Source of the DNA: Giesbergeria sp.
GTDB lineage: Bacteria; Pseudomonadota; Gammaproteobacteria; Burkholderiales; Burkholderiaceae_C
Direction of reading: 5' to 3'
DNA length: 28,733 nt
Assembly: GCA_017987055.1 (NCBI GenBank)
Contig: JAGNUJ010000004.1
Location: forward strand, 1-28,733
Shown here piece after piece: positions 15,277 through 23,997 of this stretch. A model generated the notes under the pieces. That model was not told the origin of the DNA and made no database searches. It worked only from the letters and a program-made list of their open reading frames with translations. Numbering within the stretch: position 1 is the first letter of the stretch; each line of letters starts with the position of its first letter. Made by a program: the position numbers and the translations under genes.

Positions 15277-16014
15277 TTAGCTCATGTGCAAGCCACCGTT
15301 GACAGCGAACTCAGCACCAGTAGCGTAGCCGCCTTCGTCCGATGCCAGCCAAGCAATGATCGAAGCGATTTCACTGGGCTCACCCAAGCGCTTGACGGGC
15401 ACGGTAGCAACAATTTTTTCCAGCACATCGGGGCGAATGGCTTTGACCATTTCGGTGCCAACATAGCCAGGGCTGACGGTGTTGACAGTCACGCCCTTGG
15501 TTGCCATTTCTTGTGCCAAGGCCATCGAGAAACCATGCATACCAGCTTTAGCCGCCGAGTAGTTGGTTTGGCCAGCTTGGCCCTTGGCACCGTTGACCGA
15601 CGAGATGTTGATGATGCGACCCCAGCCTTTTTCCACCATGTCGGCCACCACTTGCTTGGTGACGTTAAACATGCTGTTGAGGTTAGTCTCAATCACGCCA
15701 TCCCAGTCTTCGCGCGTCATTTTCAAGAACATGCGGTCGCGGGTGATACCGGCGTTATTTACCAGCACATCAATGCTGCCATGCTCGGCTTTTGCCTTGC
15801 TAAAGGCCTCGACGGTGGAATCCCAATCACCGACGTTACCGACGGATGCATAAAAGGTAAAGCCCAGTGCCGCTTGCTCGGCAACCCACTTAGCGTGGTC
15901 ACGCGTGGGGCCGCAGCCAGCGATCACCGTAAAGCCTTCTTTGTGCAGGCGTTGGCAAATTGCGGTTCCGATGCCACCCATGCCACCGGTGACGTATGCT
16001 ACTTTTTTGCTCAT
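15277..16014 (-). CDS. phaB: acetoacetyl-CoA reductase (NADPH)
   Basis: This 245-residue short-chain dehydrogenase reduces acetoacetyl-CoA to (R)-3-hydroxybutyryl-CoA, the monomer for PHB. The Rossmann motif VAYVTGGMGGIGTAIC is at the N-terminus. NNAGITRD and the catalytic YSAAK (Tyr152, Lys156) follow, with INISSVNGAKGQAGQTNYS and PGYVGTEMV typical of PhaB rather than FabG. The Shine-Dalgarno sequence is strong (AAGGAGA, 6 bp before ATG). It is the last gene of a phaC-phaA-phaB cluster and sits 146 bp after phaA, a gap long enough for its own promoter. A bidirectional terminator follows the stop. The length and all catalytic residues are normal. Confidence 0.95.
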   Translation of the reverse strand: MSKKVAYVTGGMGGIGTAICQRLHKEGFTVIAGCGPTRDHAKWVAEQAALGFTFYASVGNVGDWDSTVEAFSKAKAEHGSIDVLVNNAGITRDRMFLKMTREDWDGVIETNLNSMFNVTKQVVADMVEKGWGRIINISSVNGAKGQAGQTNYSAAKAGMHGFSMALAQEMATKGVTVNTVSPGYVGTEMVKAIRPDVLEKIVATVPVKRLGEPSEIASIIAWLASDEGGYATGAEFAVNGGLHMS

Positions 16015-16160
16015 TCAACTTCTCCTTAATAGTTCTTAGGGACAGACTCCACTCTAACCAGAAAATACCCTGTTAGCAGGAAGGAAAACACTGAGGTGAT
16101 ACCGACCGTGACAAACTGTATTGCTTGTTGAGCGAAGTCTTGGATACAAAAAGCGGGTGC

Positions 16161-17339
16161 TTAGCGCTCCAGTGCCAAGGCGACACCCATGCCGCCGCCA
16201 ATGCACAGCGCTGCCAGGCCTTTTTTGGCGTTTTGGCGCTGCATTTGGTGCAGCAAGGTGACCAAAATACGGCAACCAGACGCACCAATTGGGTGACCGA
16301 TAGCAATCGCACCGCCGTTAACGTTGACCTTAGATGGGTCAATCGCCAGTTCTTGGTTCACAGCGCAGGCTTGGGCCGCAAAAGCTTCGTTCAACTCAAA
16401 CAGGTCGATGTCATTAGCGCTCCAGCCGGCACGCTGCAAGGCGCGGCGCGTGGCCGACACTGGCCCCATGCCCATGGTGGCCGGATCCAAGCCGGTGGTA
16501 GCGAACGAGGCAATACGTGCCAGCGGCGTCAAGCCCAAAGCGGCTGCTTTTTTAGCGCTCATCACGACCACAGCTGCTGCGCCGTCGTTCAGACCCGAGG
16601 CATTACCCGCAGTGACACTGCCGGCTTTGTCAAACGCCGGACGCAGACCCGCCAAAACATCAGCCGTGCTCTTACGGTTCAAATATTCATCCACATTGAA
16701 AACCACCGGTTCACCCTTGCGCTGGGGAATGCTGACACCAACAATTTCATCGACAAAGCGACCAGCGTCTTGCGCTGCTGCGGCTTTTTGCTGGCTAGCC
16801 AGTGCTAAAGCGTCTTGCATTTCGCGCGTAATGCCGTATTGTTTGGCGACGTTTTCAGCGGTGATGCCCATGTGGTACTGGTTGTAGACATCCCACAGAC
16901 CGTCAACAATCATGGTGTCCTGCATTTTCCAGTCGCCCATGCGCTGGCCATCGCGCGAGCCGTTGAGCACGTGCGGACTAGCACTCATGTTTTCTTGGCC
17001 GCCAGCTACGACGATTTCGTTGTCGCCCGTCATGATTGACTGCGCTGCCAACATCACCGACTTCAGACCCGAGCCGCACACTGCGTTGATAGTTAGCGCA
17101 GGTGTTTCTTTGGCAATACCAGCCTTCATCAGCGTCTGGCGCGCTGGGTTTTGACCTAAGCCAGCGGTGAGCACTTGGCCCATGATGACTTCGCTGACTT
17201 GGTCAGCGGGCACGCCAGCGCGGGCCAAAGCCTCGCGCACCACCGTGCTACCCAAATCGGTGGCCGCGACTTTGGCTAATGTGCCACCAAACTTGCCAAC
17301 TGCCGTGCGTGCAGCAGAAACGATAACGATGTCTTCCAT
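16161..17339 (-). CDS. phaA: acetyl-CoA C-acetyltransferase (beta-ketothiolase)
   Basis: This 392-residue thiolase condenses two acetyl-CoA to acetoacetyl-CoA, the first step of PHB synthesis. The catalytic cysteine is Cys88 in NAVCGSGLKSV. His349 lies in GGAIAIGHPIGASG and Cys379 in CIGGGMGVAL, so all three thiolase motifs are intact. The N-terminus MEDIVIVSAARTAVGKFGG is typical. The gene lies between phaC and phaB on the same strand, which supports the biosynthetic role over beta-oxidation. A BktB-type preference for longer substrates cannot be excluded by eye. The 84-bp gap from phaC and a GA-rich stretch just upstream (AGAGAGAG near 17355) leave the ribosome binding site unclear. Confidence 0.93.
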   Translation of the reverse strand: MEDIVIVSAARTAVGKFGGTLAKVAATDLGSTVVREALARAGVPADQVSEVIMGQVLTAGLGQNPARQTLMKAGIAKETPALTINAVCGSGLKSVMLAAQSIMTGDNEIVVAGGQENMSASPHVLNGSRDGQRMGDWKMQDTMIVDGLWDVYNQYHMGITAENVAKQYGITREMQDALALASQQKAAAAQDAGRFVDEIVGVSIPQRKGEPVVFNVDEYLNRKSTADVLAGLRPAFDKAGSVTAGNASGLNDGAAAVVVMSAKKAAALGLTPLARIASFATTGLDPATMGMGPVSATRRALQRAGWSANDIDLFELNEAFAAQACAVNQELAIDPSKVNVNGGAIAIGHPIGASGCRILVTLLHQMQRQNAKKGLAALCIGGGMGVALALER

Positions 17340-17423
17340 AGTGCAATCCAGTCAGAGAGAGAGAGAAAATTTAAGCTTTATTGAAAATCAATAAGCGCTA
17401 AAACGAAGGCCAGATAGTCGGCG

Positions 17424-19124
17424 TTAAGCTTTTTGCTTGACGTAACGACCCGGAGCTGGCTCGATCACTTTGAAACTATTGCCTTTGCCATAGGTTTTAG
17501 GCGCGGGGATTAATTTGCCGCTGTGCTTTTGCAGCCAAGAAGCCCAGTCAGTCCACCAGCTACCAGCATGCTCTTGCGCACCGTCAAGCCAAGCTTCCAG
17601 CGTCGCGGGCAACGCACCGTCTTCGCGTATCCAGTGGCTGCGCTTGTTTTTTGCTGGAGGATTAATCACTCCAGCAATGTGGCCAGAAGCGCCCATGACA
17701 AAGCGCTTTTCACCTGGCAACACTTGCGTGCTGGCGTAGGCAGAGTGGATTGGCACGATGTGGTCTTCACGCGAGCCATAGATGTACGACGGTAGCGTCA
17801 CCAAATTCAAATCAATTGACTCACCGCACACAGTCAGCTTGCCGGGTTTGACGAGGTTGTTCTCAAGGTACATGTTGCGCAAGTACCAAGCGTAAAACGG
17901 CCCAGGCAGGTTGGTGCTGTCGCTATTCCAATAAAGAAGGTCGAATGGCGGCGGAGTTTCACCCTTGAGGTAATTGCCCACCACATAATTCCAAACCAAA
18001 TCGTTAGGACGTAAGAAGCTGAATGTAGAAGCAAGGTCTTTGCCCTTCATTAAGCCACCCTGGCCCATTTCCATTTCACGGTATTTCACTGATGCCTCAT
18101 CGATGAACAGGTCAAGAATGCCGGTGTCATCAAAATTGATCAGGGTGGTAAGAAAGGTAGCACTAGCAACCGGTTCGCGGTCGCGCGCGGCAAGTACCGC
18201 CAAAGCGTTGCTCAAAATGGTGCCGCCAACGCAAAAACCTAAAGCGTTGATTTGCTCTGCACCCGAGATTTGCTGCACTACGCTGATGGCCTCAATCACT
18301 CCGTCTTCGACGTAGTCATCCCACGTTTTTTTGGCCAGAGATGCATCGGCATTGCGCCAGCTAACGACAAAAGTGCGTTGGCCTTGGCTAATCGCATAAC
18401 GCACGAAGGAGTTTTCAGGCTGCAGATCGAGGATATAAAACTTGTTGATGCACGGCGGAATAAACAAAAACGGACGCTCATGCACTTTTGCCGTCAGGGG
18501 TTTGTATTCGATGAGCTGAAACAGCTCGTTTTCAAACACTACTGCACCCTCGGTGGTGGCCACGTTGTGGCCAACTTCGAACAGGCTCTCATCAGTCATC
18601 GACACATGGCCTTGCTTAATGTCTTTCAGCAAGTTCTGCATCCCTTTGGCAATGCTTTCACCCTTGGTTTCGATGGCTTTTTTCTGGGCTTCGGCGTTGA
18701 AGGCTAGAAAGTTGCTCGGAGCCATGGCGGCAACCCATTGTTCGACACCAAAGGTGATACGGGCGCGCGTTTTGGCATCAGCCTCGACTGCATCAGCCAA
18801 TCCCATCAGGGTGCGCGCGTTGAGCAAATAGGTAGCAGCAGAAAAGGCCGCCGCAGGGTTGCTAGACCAGCTTTCACCACTAAAGCGCCGATCGCCTTCG
18901 ATTTTGGGCGTACCTTGCAAGCCTTGAACCCACAGCTCGCGCGCTTCATCCATGTATTGCTGTTGTAGCGTTTTCAGTTTTTCGGGCGAAAACTTCACCT
19001 GCGGTTTTATTGTGTCGGCAGAAGCACCTATGCCCTGGAATGATTCCAACGCACGCGACCAACTATCGCCGAAAATTTGCTGGAATTGCTGGGCACTTTC
19101 AACCCAGCCAGAATCAGAATTCAT
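17424..19124 (-). CDS. phaC: class I poly(3-hydroxyalkanoate) synthase
   Basis: This 566-residue polymerase joins (R)-3-hydroxyacyl-CoA into PHA at the granule surface. The alpha/beta hydrolase core has the lipase-like box GFCVGG with nucleophile Cys298. The acid is Asp454 in GSREDHIVP and the base His482 in GASGHIAGVINPP. Other family segments are PPCINKFYILDL, FVVSWRNADASL and LLYWNSDSTNLPGP. The length and the absence of a PhaE/PhaR partner gene fit class I. The ribosome binding site is excellent (AGGAGG 5 bp before the ATG). It opens the phaC-phaA-phaB cluster. No phasin or phaR gene is adjacent in the window. Confidence 0.96.
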   Translation of the reverse strand: MNSDSGWVESAQQFQQIFGDSWSRALESFQGIGASADTIKPQVKFSPEKLKTLQQQYMDEARELWVQGLQGTPKIEGDRRFSGESWSSNPAAAFSAATYLLNARTLMGLADAVEADAKTRARITFGVEQWVAAMAPSNFLAFNAEAQKKAIETKGESIAKGMQNLLKDIKQGHVSMTDESLFEVGHNVATTEGAVVFENELFQLIEYKPLTAKVHERPFLFIPPCINKFYILDLQPENSFVRYAISQGQRTFVVSWRNADASLAKKTWDDYVEDGVIEAISVVQQISGAEQINALGFCVGGTILSNALAVLAARDREPVASATFLTTLINFDDTGILDLFIDEASVKYREMEMGQGGLMKGKDLASTFSFLRPNDLVWNYVVGNYLKGETPPPFDLLYWNSDSTNLPGPFYAWYLRNMYLENNLVKPGKLTVCGESIDLNLVTLPSYIYGSREDHIVPIHSAYASTQVLPGEKRFVMGASGHIAGVINPPAKNKRSHWIREDGALPATLEAWLDGAQEHAGSWWTDWASWLQKHSGKLIPAPKTYGKGNSFKVIEPAPGRYVKQKA

Positions 19125-19245
19125 GCTGCCTCCTGAGATAACGGAAAATCAAGCCCGGTGCTGATTTTTTGCCCCGGGCATTACTAGTCACAGGAGATGG
19201 TAACGCTTTCACGCCCTTTCGATTCCCTTATCTGGATATTCTTCA

Positions 19246-19533
19246 ATGTATTTGGTCGTTATCGCTTGGCTTTATGTCGTTCTCATGGCCGCTTTGGTTG
19301 AGGCCACGAGCAATGTCGGCACCGTGCTGGGTGCGGTGGTTACTTTTGTTTTGTACGGGCTACTGCCGCTGTCGATTGTGATGTATATCCTTGGCACGCC
19401 GGGGCGTAAACGCGCTTTGTATGCACAAGCTATGGCCGAGCGCGCAGTAAATTCAGCTGCGCCAGATGCAGACAGCAAAGCGCCCACTAGCGCCCAAAAT
19501 AGCGCTGTCGCGGCGGTGCGAGAAGAAGTGTGA
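19246..19533 (+). CDS. conserved small membrane protein of unknown function
   Basis: The 95-residue protein has two predicted membrane helices (about 4-20 and 27-50), with VEATSNVGTVLGAVVTFVLYG between and within them. A soluble Ala/Ser-rich tail follows GTPGRKRALYA. I recall similar two-helix proteins in related Comamonadaceae but know no function. It is divergent from phaC (121 bp between starts). Its last 81 bases overlap the 3' end of pgeF on the other strand. The conserved part lies before the overlap, so the tail may be a recent extension. Confidence 0.65.
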   Translation: MYLVVIAWLYVVLMAALVEATSNVGTVLGAVVTFVLYGLLPLSIVMYILGTPGRKRALYAQAMAERAVNSAAPDADSKAPTSAQNSAVAAVREEV

Positions 19534-20346
19534 AGGATTGCCCACGGTACACCAAGCAGCGCTGCTGTCGTTGCCGTATATATGCGTGACGCCTAAAGCG
19601 CGCAAGCGTTGGCGGGCTAATGCTGCTAAATCGGCGAAGTATTTACCAGCACTGCTGGGAACAAAATGCGCCGCTGCTGCACCGTCGTGCGCACAAAAGG
19701 CGGCGCGCACCTCTGCGCCGACTTCAAACGCCTGCGGACCAATGCAAGGGCCTAGCCATACCAGAGTGTCCGCAGCGACTAAGGTCTCCTCTGCTGCATT
19801 TTTTACTCCTGATTTAATAGCTGATAACGCTTGATTTGACTGGGCTAGAGCCATAAATCGTTCAAAAACCTTCTCTAAAACCCCTGTTCCTACCCCTTTG
19901 CTGCTGCCAGCCAGTCCGCGCCAGCCGGCATGGGCGGCGGCTACGGCGCTGCCTTGGCGATTGGTCAGCAAGACAGGAAGACAGTCGGCCACCATGATGG
20001 TGCAGGCCAGATGCGCAGCGCTGGTGGCAGCGGCGTCGGCGCAAGGGGCTGTCGCCCCAACTGGCACCTTACTGTGGTCTTTAGCGCGCAAATCCACCAC
20101 CTCGCTACCATGCACCTGCTGCAAAAACACCGGTTGTGTTCCCGGCGTGATAGCGTGGAGCGCCGCTTGCAATATCTGCCGATTGGCATGGACTGCCGCT
20201 GGTAAGTCACCAACGTGATCGCCGATATTCAAGCTATCAAACGGCGCAGCGCTCACGCCGCCAGCGCGGGTCGTACACAGCGCGTGGATATGGGCGGGTG
20301 CTGGCCAATCAGGGCGCAACCCATTGGGAGTGATGTCGAGATGCAT
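19453..20346 (-). CDS. pgeF: PgeF (YfiH/DUF152) purine nucleoside phosphorylase-like, peptidoglycan editing factor
   Basis: This 297-residue protein belongs to the YfiH/LACC1 family. E. coli PgeF is linked to removing L-Ser misincorporated in peptidoglycan precursors, and family members also show purine nucleoside phosphorylase activity. The metal-site residues are in place: His79 in QQVHGSEVV, Cys122 in VADCLPVLL and His139 in AAHAGWRGL. LGPCIGPQAFEVG and NPSHFFSHRRDS complete the pattern. I chose ATG 20346 because the family start (PDWPAPAHIHALCTTR) follows. The open frame extends upstream without support. Residues of about 165-181 (LAQSNQALSAIKSGVK) derive from a dispersed repeat copy inserted before LGPCIGP. 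The gene is divergent from the FAA-hydrolase gene (84 bp apart). Confidence 0.9.
   Translation of the reverse strand: MHLDITPNGLRPDWPAPAHIHALCTTRAGGVSAAPFDSLNIGDHVGDLPAAVHANRQILQAALHAITPGTQPVFLQQVHGSEVVDLRAKDHSKVPVGATAPCADAAATSAAHLACTIMVADCLPVLLTNRQGSAVAAAHAGWRGLAGSSKGVGTGVLEKVFERFMALAQSNQALSAIKSGVKNAAEETLVAADTLVWLGPCIGPQAFEVGAEVRAAFCAHDGAAAAHFVPSSAGKYFADLAALARQRLRALGVTHIYGNDSSAAWCTVGNPSHFFSHRRDSAILGASGRFAVCIWRS
19803..19852 (+). repeat. dispersed repeat, short form, inside pgeF
   Basis: The plus strand reads TTTAATAGCTGATAACGCTTG, a spacer, then GGGCTAGAGCC, matching the dapE copy closely after orientation is adjusted. pgeF reads the opposite strand as QALSAIKS, nearly the same peptide as in dapE. 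Confidence 0.8.
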
Positions 20347-20430
20347 TGCCGCAGTGTACGGCGCGGCATAGACAGCGTGGCACACTGGCAACTTACAAAA
20401 AATCGCTAAAAGCCCAATAGAAAGAGCTGT

Positions 20431-21126
20431 ATGAGCTACGTATTTTCTCCTCCTACACCCGCCAGCGTTTCGGTCATTGGATTGGTACAGCGTTTTCCAG
20501 TCCACCGCATTTACTGCGTCGGTCGCAACTATGCCGAGCACGCCAAAGAGATGGGCTTTACTGGCCGTGAACCACCGTTTTTCTTTATGAAGCCGGCCGA
20601 TGCCGTGTTGGCTGTCAACGACGGTGAAATGGGCACCCTGCCCTACCCCAGCCTGAGCACTAATTTGCACCACGAAATTGAGCTGGTGGTTGCTATCGGC
20701 AAAGGCGGCAAAAACATTGCTGCCGCCGACGCTTTGCAGCATGTGTACGGCTACGCCATTGGCCTAGATATGACACGGCGCGATTTGCAAAACGAGATGA
20801 AAAAGCAAGGTCGCCCGTGGTGCATTGCCAAAGGCTTTGATGACAGCGCCCCTATTGGCACCATCACGCCGGCTGCGCAAGCTGGTGATGTGGCGCAAGC
20901 GGCCATTTGGCTCAAGGTCAATGGCCATGAGCGCCAACGCAGCAACGTCTCGCAACTGATTTGGAGCATTGCAGAAACCATAGAACACTTGTCTAAGGCA
21001 TGGCTGCTGCAACCGGGCGACTTGATTTACACCGGCACGCCCGAAGGTGTCGGCGCGGTAGTTTCAGGCGATGTATTGGAAGCAGGCATCGACGGTTTAG
21101 GCACACTGTGTTTGCGTGTGGCATAA
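20431..21126 (+). CDS. fumarylacetoacetate hydrolase family protein (fumarylpyruvate hydrolase-like)
   Basis: The 231-residue enzyme is the short, single-domain type of the FAH family, which cleaves C-C bonds in beta-diketo acids. RIYCVGRNYAEHAKEMG and PPFFFMKPADAV are typical starts. The divalent-metal ligands are Glu82 and Glu84 (HHEIELVVAIG) and Asp113 (GLDMTRRDLQ). GDLIYTGTPEGVGAV near the end completes the site. The N-terminus and length resemble fumarylpyruvate hydrolases of the gentisate pathway, but no gentisate genes are nearby. Related proteins also include oxaloacetate tautomerases and acylpyruvases, so the substrate stays open. It is divergent from pgeF. Confidence 0.88.
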   Translation: MSYVFSPPTPASVSVIGLVQRFPVHRIYCVGRNYAEHAKEMGFTGREPPFFFMKPADAVLAVNDGEMGTLPYPSLSTNLHHEIELVVAIGKGGKNIAAADALQHVYGYAIGLDMTRRDLQNEMKKQGRPWCIAKGFDDSAPIGTITPAAQAGDVAQAAIWLKVNGHERQRSNVSQLIWSIAETIEHLSKAWLLQPGDLIYTGTPEGVGAVVSGDVLEAGIDGLGTLCLRVA

Positions 21127-21149
21127 AAGCGTCGATTTGTTTAACTTCG

Positions 21150-21200
21150 TTTTTGATAGCTACTAGCGCACGCCTTACAAGCGCTAGAGGCCGATTTGAT
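21150..21200 (+). repeat. dispersed repeat, short form, intergenic
   Basis: TTTTTGATAGCTACTAGCGC, a short spacer and AAGCGCTAGAGGCC form one of the best copies of the family. Two CGCTAG/CTAGCG blocks face each other, so it can fold as a hairpin. It fills most of the gap between the FAA-hydrolase gene and the Nudix gene. Confidence 0.85.
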
Positions 21201-21219
21201 ACAAATAAAATACCCGCTT

Positions 21220-21771
21220 ATGACCTTTCGCAGCCAAATTCAATATTGCCGCCAGTGCGGCAGCGCCGTAGAGCACCGCGTGCCTGACGATGGCGACACC
21301 CGCCCGCGTGCTGTTTGTCCTGCTTGCCAAACCATTCATTACGAAAACCCCTTGAACGTCGTCGGCACTATTCCAGTGTTGGCCGATGGCCGTGTGTTGC
21401 TGTGTAAACGCAATATTGAGCCTCAACTGGGCAAATGGACATTGCCTGCCGGATTTATGGAATTGGGTGAAACCACCTCACAAGGCGCTGCACGCGAAAC
21501 AGATGAAGAAGCAGGAGCGCAGTTTGAAATCGGCGCATTGTTTAGCTTGATGAACGTTCCTCGGGTGGGTCAAGTGCATATGTACTATCGGGCTACGCTA
21601 CTTAGCGACCAATTCAATCCCGGCGTTGAGACGATGGAAGCCCGTCTTTTCAGTGAAGCCGAAGTGCCTTGGGACGAGCTAGCATTTCGCACTGTGAAAG
21701 AAACGTTAGAGCATTTTTTTGCTGATCGTCAGCGGGGACAATTCGGAGTGCATTTGGTGGATTTGGAATAG
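21220..21771 (+). CDS. zinc-ribbon Nudix hydrolase
   Basis: This 183-residue pyrophosphohydrolase has a zinc ribbon at the N-terminus (Cys10, Cys13, Cys33, Cys36 in YCRQCG and CPACQ). A perfect Nudix box follows at 78-100 (G, five residues, E84, then REtdEEaG). This layout is shared by NADH pyrophosphatase-like and ADP-ribose pyrophosphatase-like proteins, and the true substrate is unknown. I chose ATG 21220 because an earlier in-frame start at 21196 is not followed by family-like residues and borders the repeat copy. The gene ends before a very AT-rich stretch (21772-21846) and a strong terminator shared with prpE. Confidence 0.9.
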   Translation: MTFRSQIQYCRQCGSAVEHRVPDDGDTRPRAVCPACQTIHYENPLNVVGTIPVLADGRVLLCKRNIEPQLGKWTLPAGFMELGETTSQGAARETDEEAGAQFEIGALFSLMNVPRVGQVHMYYRATLLSDQFNPGVETMEARLFSEAEVPWDELAFRTVKETLEHFFADRQRGQFGVHLVDLE

Positions 21772-21846
21772 CCAATATTTTTAACTTTTGCTTTGATATT
21801 TATTTTTATTAAATTTAATTTTGTAAGTTACATTCAAAGTCTATAA

Positions 21847-21886
21847 AAAAGCAGCTGCACTGGGCTAAGCCAGTGCAGCTGCTTTT
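21847..21886. terminator. long bidirectional terminator between the Nudix gene and prpE
   Basis: A perfect 17-bp stem (AAAAGCAGCTGCACTGG and its inverse) with a 6-base loop has an A-run on one side and a T-run on the other. It can end both convergent transcripts. Confidence 0.9.
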
Positions 21887-21917
21887 ACGTTGGTGCCGAC
21901 TATTTACCCAACGCCGA

Positions 21918-23813
21918 TCAATTGCCGACGATGTCGCGCACTTGTTGCAGTGCAGCGGGGTCTTCCATCGTCGTCAAATCACCCGTATCGCGGCGCTCAG
22001 CCACGGCCTGCAAGGCGCGGCGCAGCAGCTTGCCGCTGCGGGTTTTGGGCAGCGCGTTGACAAAATAGACGCGCGATGGGCGCGCTACAGCGCCCAATTG
22101 GCTATCGACTTGCTTCATCACCTCAGCTTCCAAGCGATCGCGCTCGGCAGGGTCGTTTAGCAGCGCGGCATTACGGGCGACAGCAAATGCCATCGCCACT
22201 TGGCCTTTGAGCGTATCGGCTACGCCGACTACGGCCACTTCAGCGACGTTCGGGTGCGAAGAAATGCTCTCCTCAATCTCACGCGTACCCAAGCGGTGGC
22301 CGGCAACATTGATCACGTCATCGGTGCGACCCAAGATGAAGTAGTAACCGTCCGCATCGCGGATGCCCCAGTCAAAGGTGCTGTAAATCTGGCGACCCGG
22401 CACGCTGCTCCAGTAGGTGCTGACAAAGCGCTCATCGTCACGCCACACGGTTTGCAGGCAACCGGGCGGCAAGGGGCCTTCGACAGCGATGACGCCTTTT
22501 TGGTTTGGCGTGGTCAGCTCTTGGCCAGTTACTTCGTCAATCAGTTTGAGGTTGTAGCCATACATGGCTTTGCCGGGGCTGCCAAAGCGGGTGGTTTGCT
22601 GCTCGACACCGTTGGCCAGCGTCATGATGGGCCAGCCGGTTTCGGTCTGCCAGTAGTTGTCGATGATAGGCACCTCCAGCGCTTCGCTGATCCAGCGCGC
22701 GGTTGGCTCGTCCAGCGGCTCGCCAGCGAGCCACAGCGCTTTGAGGCTGGAGATGTCGTACTTTTTCAGCCACGATGGATCGTGCTTTTTCAGCACGCGC
22801 ACTGCCGTCGGTGCCGAGAACATGTGCGTGACTTTGTACTTTTCTACGATGCTCCACCACACGCCGGCGTCGGGACGCACTGGCAGACCCTCGTACATGA
22901 TGGTGGTCATGCCACCAATCAGCGGGCCATAAATGATGTAGCTGTGGCCCACCACCCAGCCGATGTCGCTGGTGGTGAAGAAGGTGTCGCCGGGCTTGGC
23001 ACCAAAAATGTGCTTCAGGCTCGCCGCCAGCGCCACGGTGTAGCCGCCGGTATCACGCTGCACGCCCTTGGGCTTGCCGGTGGTGCCGCTGGTGTAGAGG
23101 GTGTAGCTGGGCTCGGTAGCTTCGACCCACTCGCAGGGTACGACGGCGTTCAGGTGCTGCTCGCGCAACGCGCTCCAGACGTGGTCACGCCCTTCGACCA
23201 AATTGAGCGGGGCCAGACCTCGGTCAATCAGCAGCACGGCAGTAGGCTTGTGCTTGGACAAGCGAATCGCCTCGTCCAGCAGCGGCTTATAAGGCACCGG
23301 CTTGCCACCACGAGAACCCGCATCGGCGCTGACGATGACCACCGGCTCAGCGTCTTCAATGCGCGAGGCCAGCGAGCCCGAGGCAAAACCGCCAAACACC
23401 ACCGAATGCAGCGCGCCAATGCGCGCGCAGGCCAGCATGGCAAAAGAAGCCTCGGCAATCATCGGCATATAGATCAGTACGCGATCGCCCTTTTTGACGC
23501 CCAGCGACAGCAAGGATGCCGCCATGCGCTGCACTTCCAAATGCAGCTCGGCAAAGCTGTAAGTGCGCTCAGTGTTGGTTTCGGTCGAGATGGCGACCAG
23601 CGCGGCTTGATCTGGGCGGTCTTTCAAGTGGCGGTCGATGGCGTTGTGGCACAAATTGGTGGTGCCACCGACAAACCAGCGCGCAAACGGCGGGTTGTTG
23701 TAGTCGCAAATTTGCTCGGGCTGCGTCTGCCAATCGATCAACTTGGCCTGCTCAGCCCAAAAGGTGTCGCGGTCGTCGATGGACTGGCGGTAAAAATCTG
23801 CGTAGCTTGTCAT
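21918..23813 (-). CDS. prpE: propionate--CoA ligase (propionyl-CoA synthetase)
   Basis: This 631-residue AMP-forming acyl-CoA synthetase activates propionate (and less well acetate) to the CoA thioester. The start SYADFYRQSIDDRDTFWAEQ and IDWQTQPEQICDYNNPPFARW are the PrpE form, not Acs. The P-loop YTSGTTGKPKGV, the DNYWQTETGWPI motif and GRTDDVINVAGHRL follow. The catalytic lysine is Lys595 in PKTRSGKLLRR, the site usually controlled by acetylation. I chose ATG 23813, which has AAGGAA about 8 bp upstream. The longer frame to 23855 lacks support. The product would feed the methylmalonyl-CoA mutase at the left edge and could supply C5 monomers to the PHA genes. A repeat copy lies 85 bp upstream. 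Confidence 0.93.
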   Translation of the reverse strand: MTSYADFYRQSIDDRDTFWAEQAKLIDWQTQPEQICDYNNPPFARWFVGGTTNLCHNAIDRHLKDRPDQAALVAISTETNTERTYSFAELHLEVQRMAASLLSLGVKKGDRVLIYMPMIAEASFAMLACARIGALHSVVFGGFASGSLASRIEDAEPVVIVSADAGSRGGKPVPYKPLLDEAIRLSKHKPTAVLLIDRGLAPLNLVEGRDHVWSALREQHLNAVVPCEWVEATEPSYTLYTSGTTGKPKGVQRDTGGYTVALAASLKHIFGAKPGDTFFTTSDIGWVVGHSYIIYGPLIGGMTTIMYEGLPVRPDAGVWWSIVEKYKVTHMFSAPTAVRVLKKHDPSWLKKYDISSLKALWLAGEPLDEPTARWISEALEVPIIDNYWQTETGWPIMTLANGVEQQTTRFGSPGKAMYGYNLKLIDEVTGQELTTPNQKGVIAVEGPLPPGCLQTVWRDDERFVSTYWSSVPGRQIYSTFDWGIRDADGYYFILGRTDDVINVAGHRLGTREIEESISSHPNVAEVAVVGVADTLKGQVAMAFAVARNAALLNDPAERDRLEAEVMKQVDSQLGAVARPSRVYFVNALPKTRSGKLLRRALQAVAERRDTGDLTTMEDPAALQQVRDIVGN

Positions 23814-23897
23814 CCTGTTTTTCCTTGAGCAAATTTTGAATTCATAATTATTCAAACCTGCGCTTGCTAGAAACTGACTTAACGCACACGTTAGATT

Positions 23898-23980
23898 GCT
23901 TTTATATTGATAGCTGCTAGCGCCCGTATTTAAAGGGCTAGCGGGCTATTTTTCTTATTTTTTATAGCCCATAGCCCGCA
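23898..23980 (+). repeat. dispersed repeat, copy upstream of prpE
   Basis: TATTGATAGCTGCTAGCGCC leads into CGTATTTAAAGGGCTAGCGG, combining the short-form core with the CGTATTTAAAGG block of the long copies. It then adds a 9-bp inverted pair (GCGGGCTAT/ATAGCCCGC, 23941-23979) around an AT-rich loop. It ties the long and short forms together as one family. Confidence 0.85.
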
Positions 23981-23997
23981 CTGCGCCCAAAGTCGGT

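Noticed and set aside
17377..17417. possible further copy of the dispersed repeat between phaC and phaA (AATAAGCGCTA ... GAAGGCC)
   Set aside because: Only short blocks match and the TAGCT core is missing, so I did not count it.
22200..23828. 542-codon open frame on the plus strand
   Set aside because: It is the exact antisense shadow of prpE, which has full family motifs. High third-position GC of the real gene removes stops from this frame, and the translation resembles no protein.
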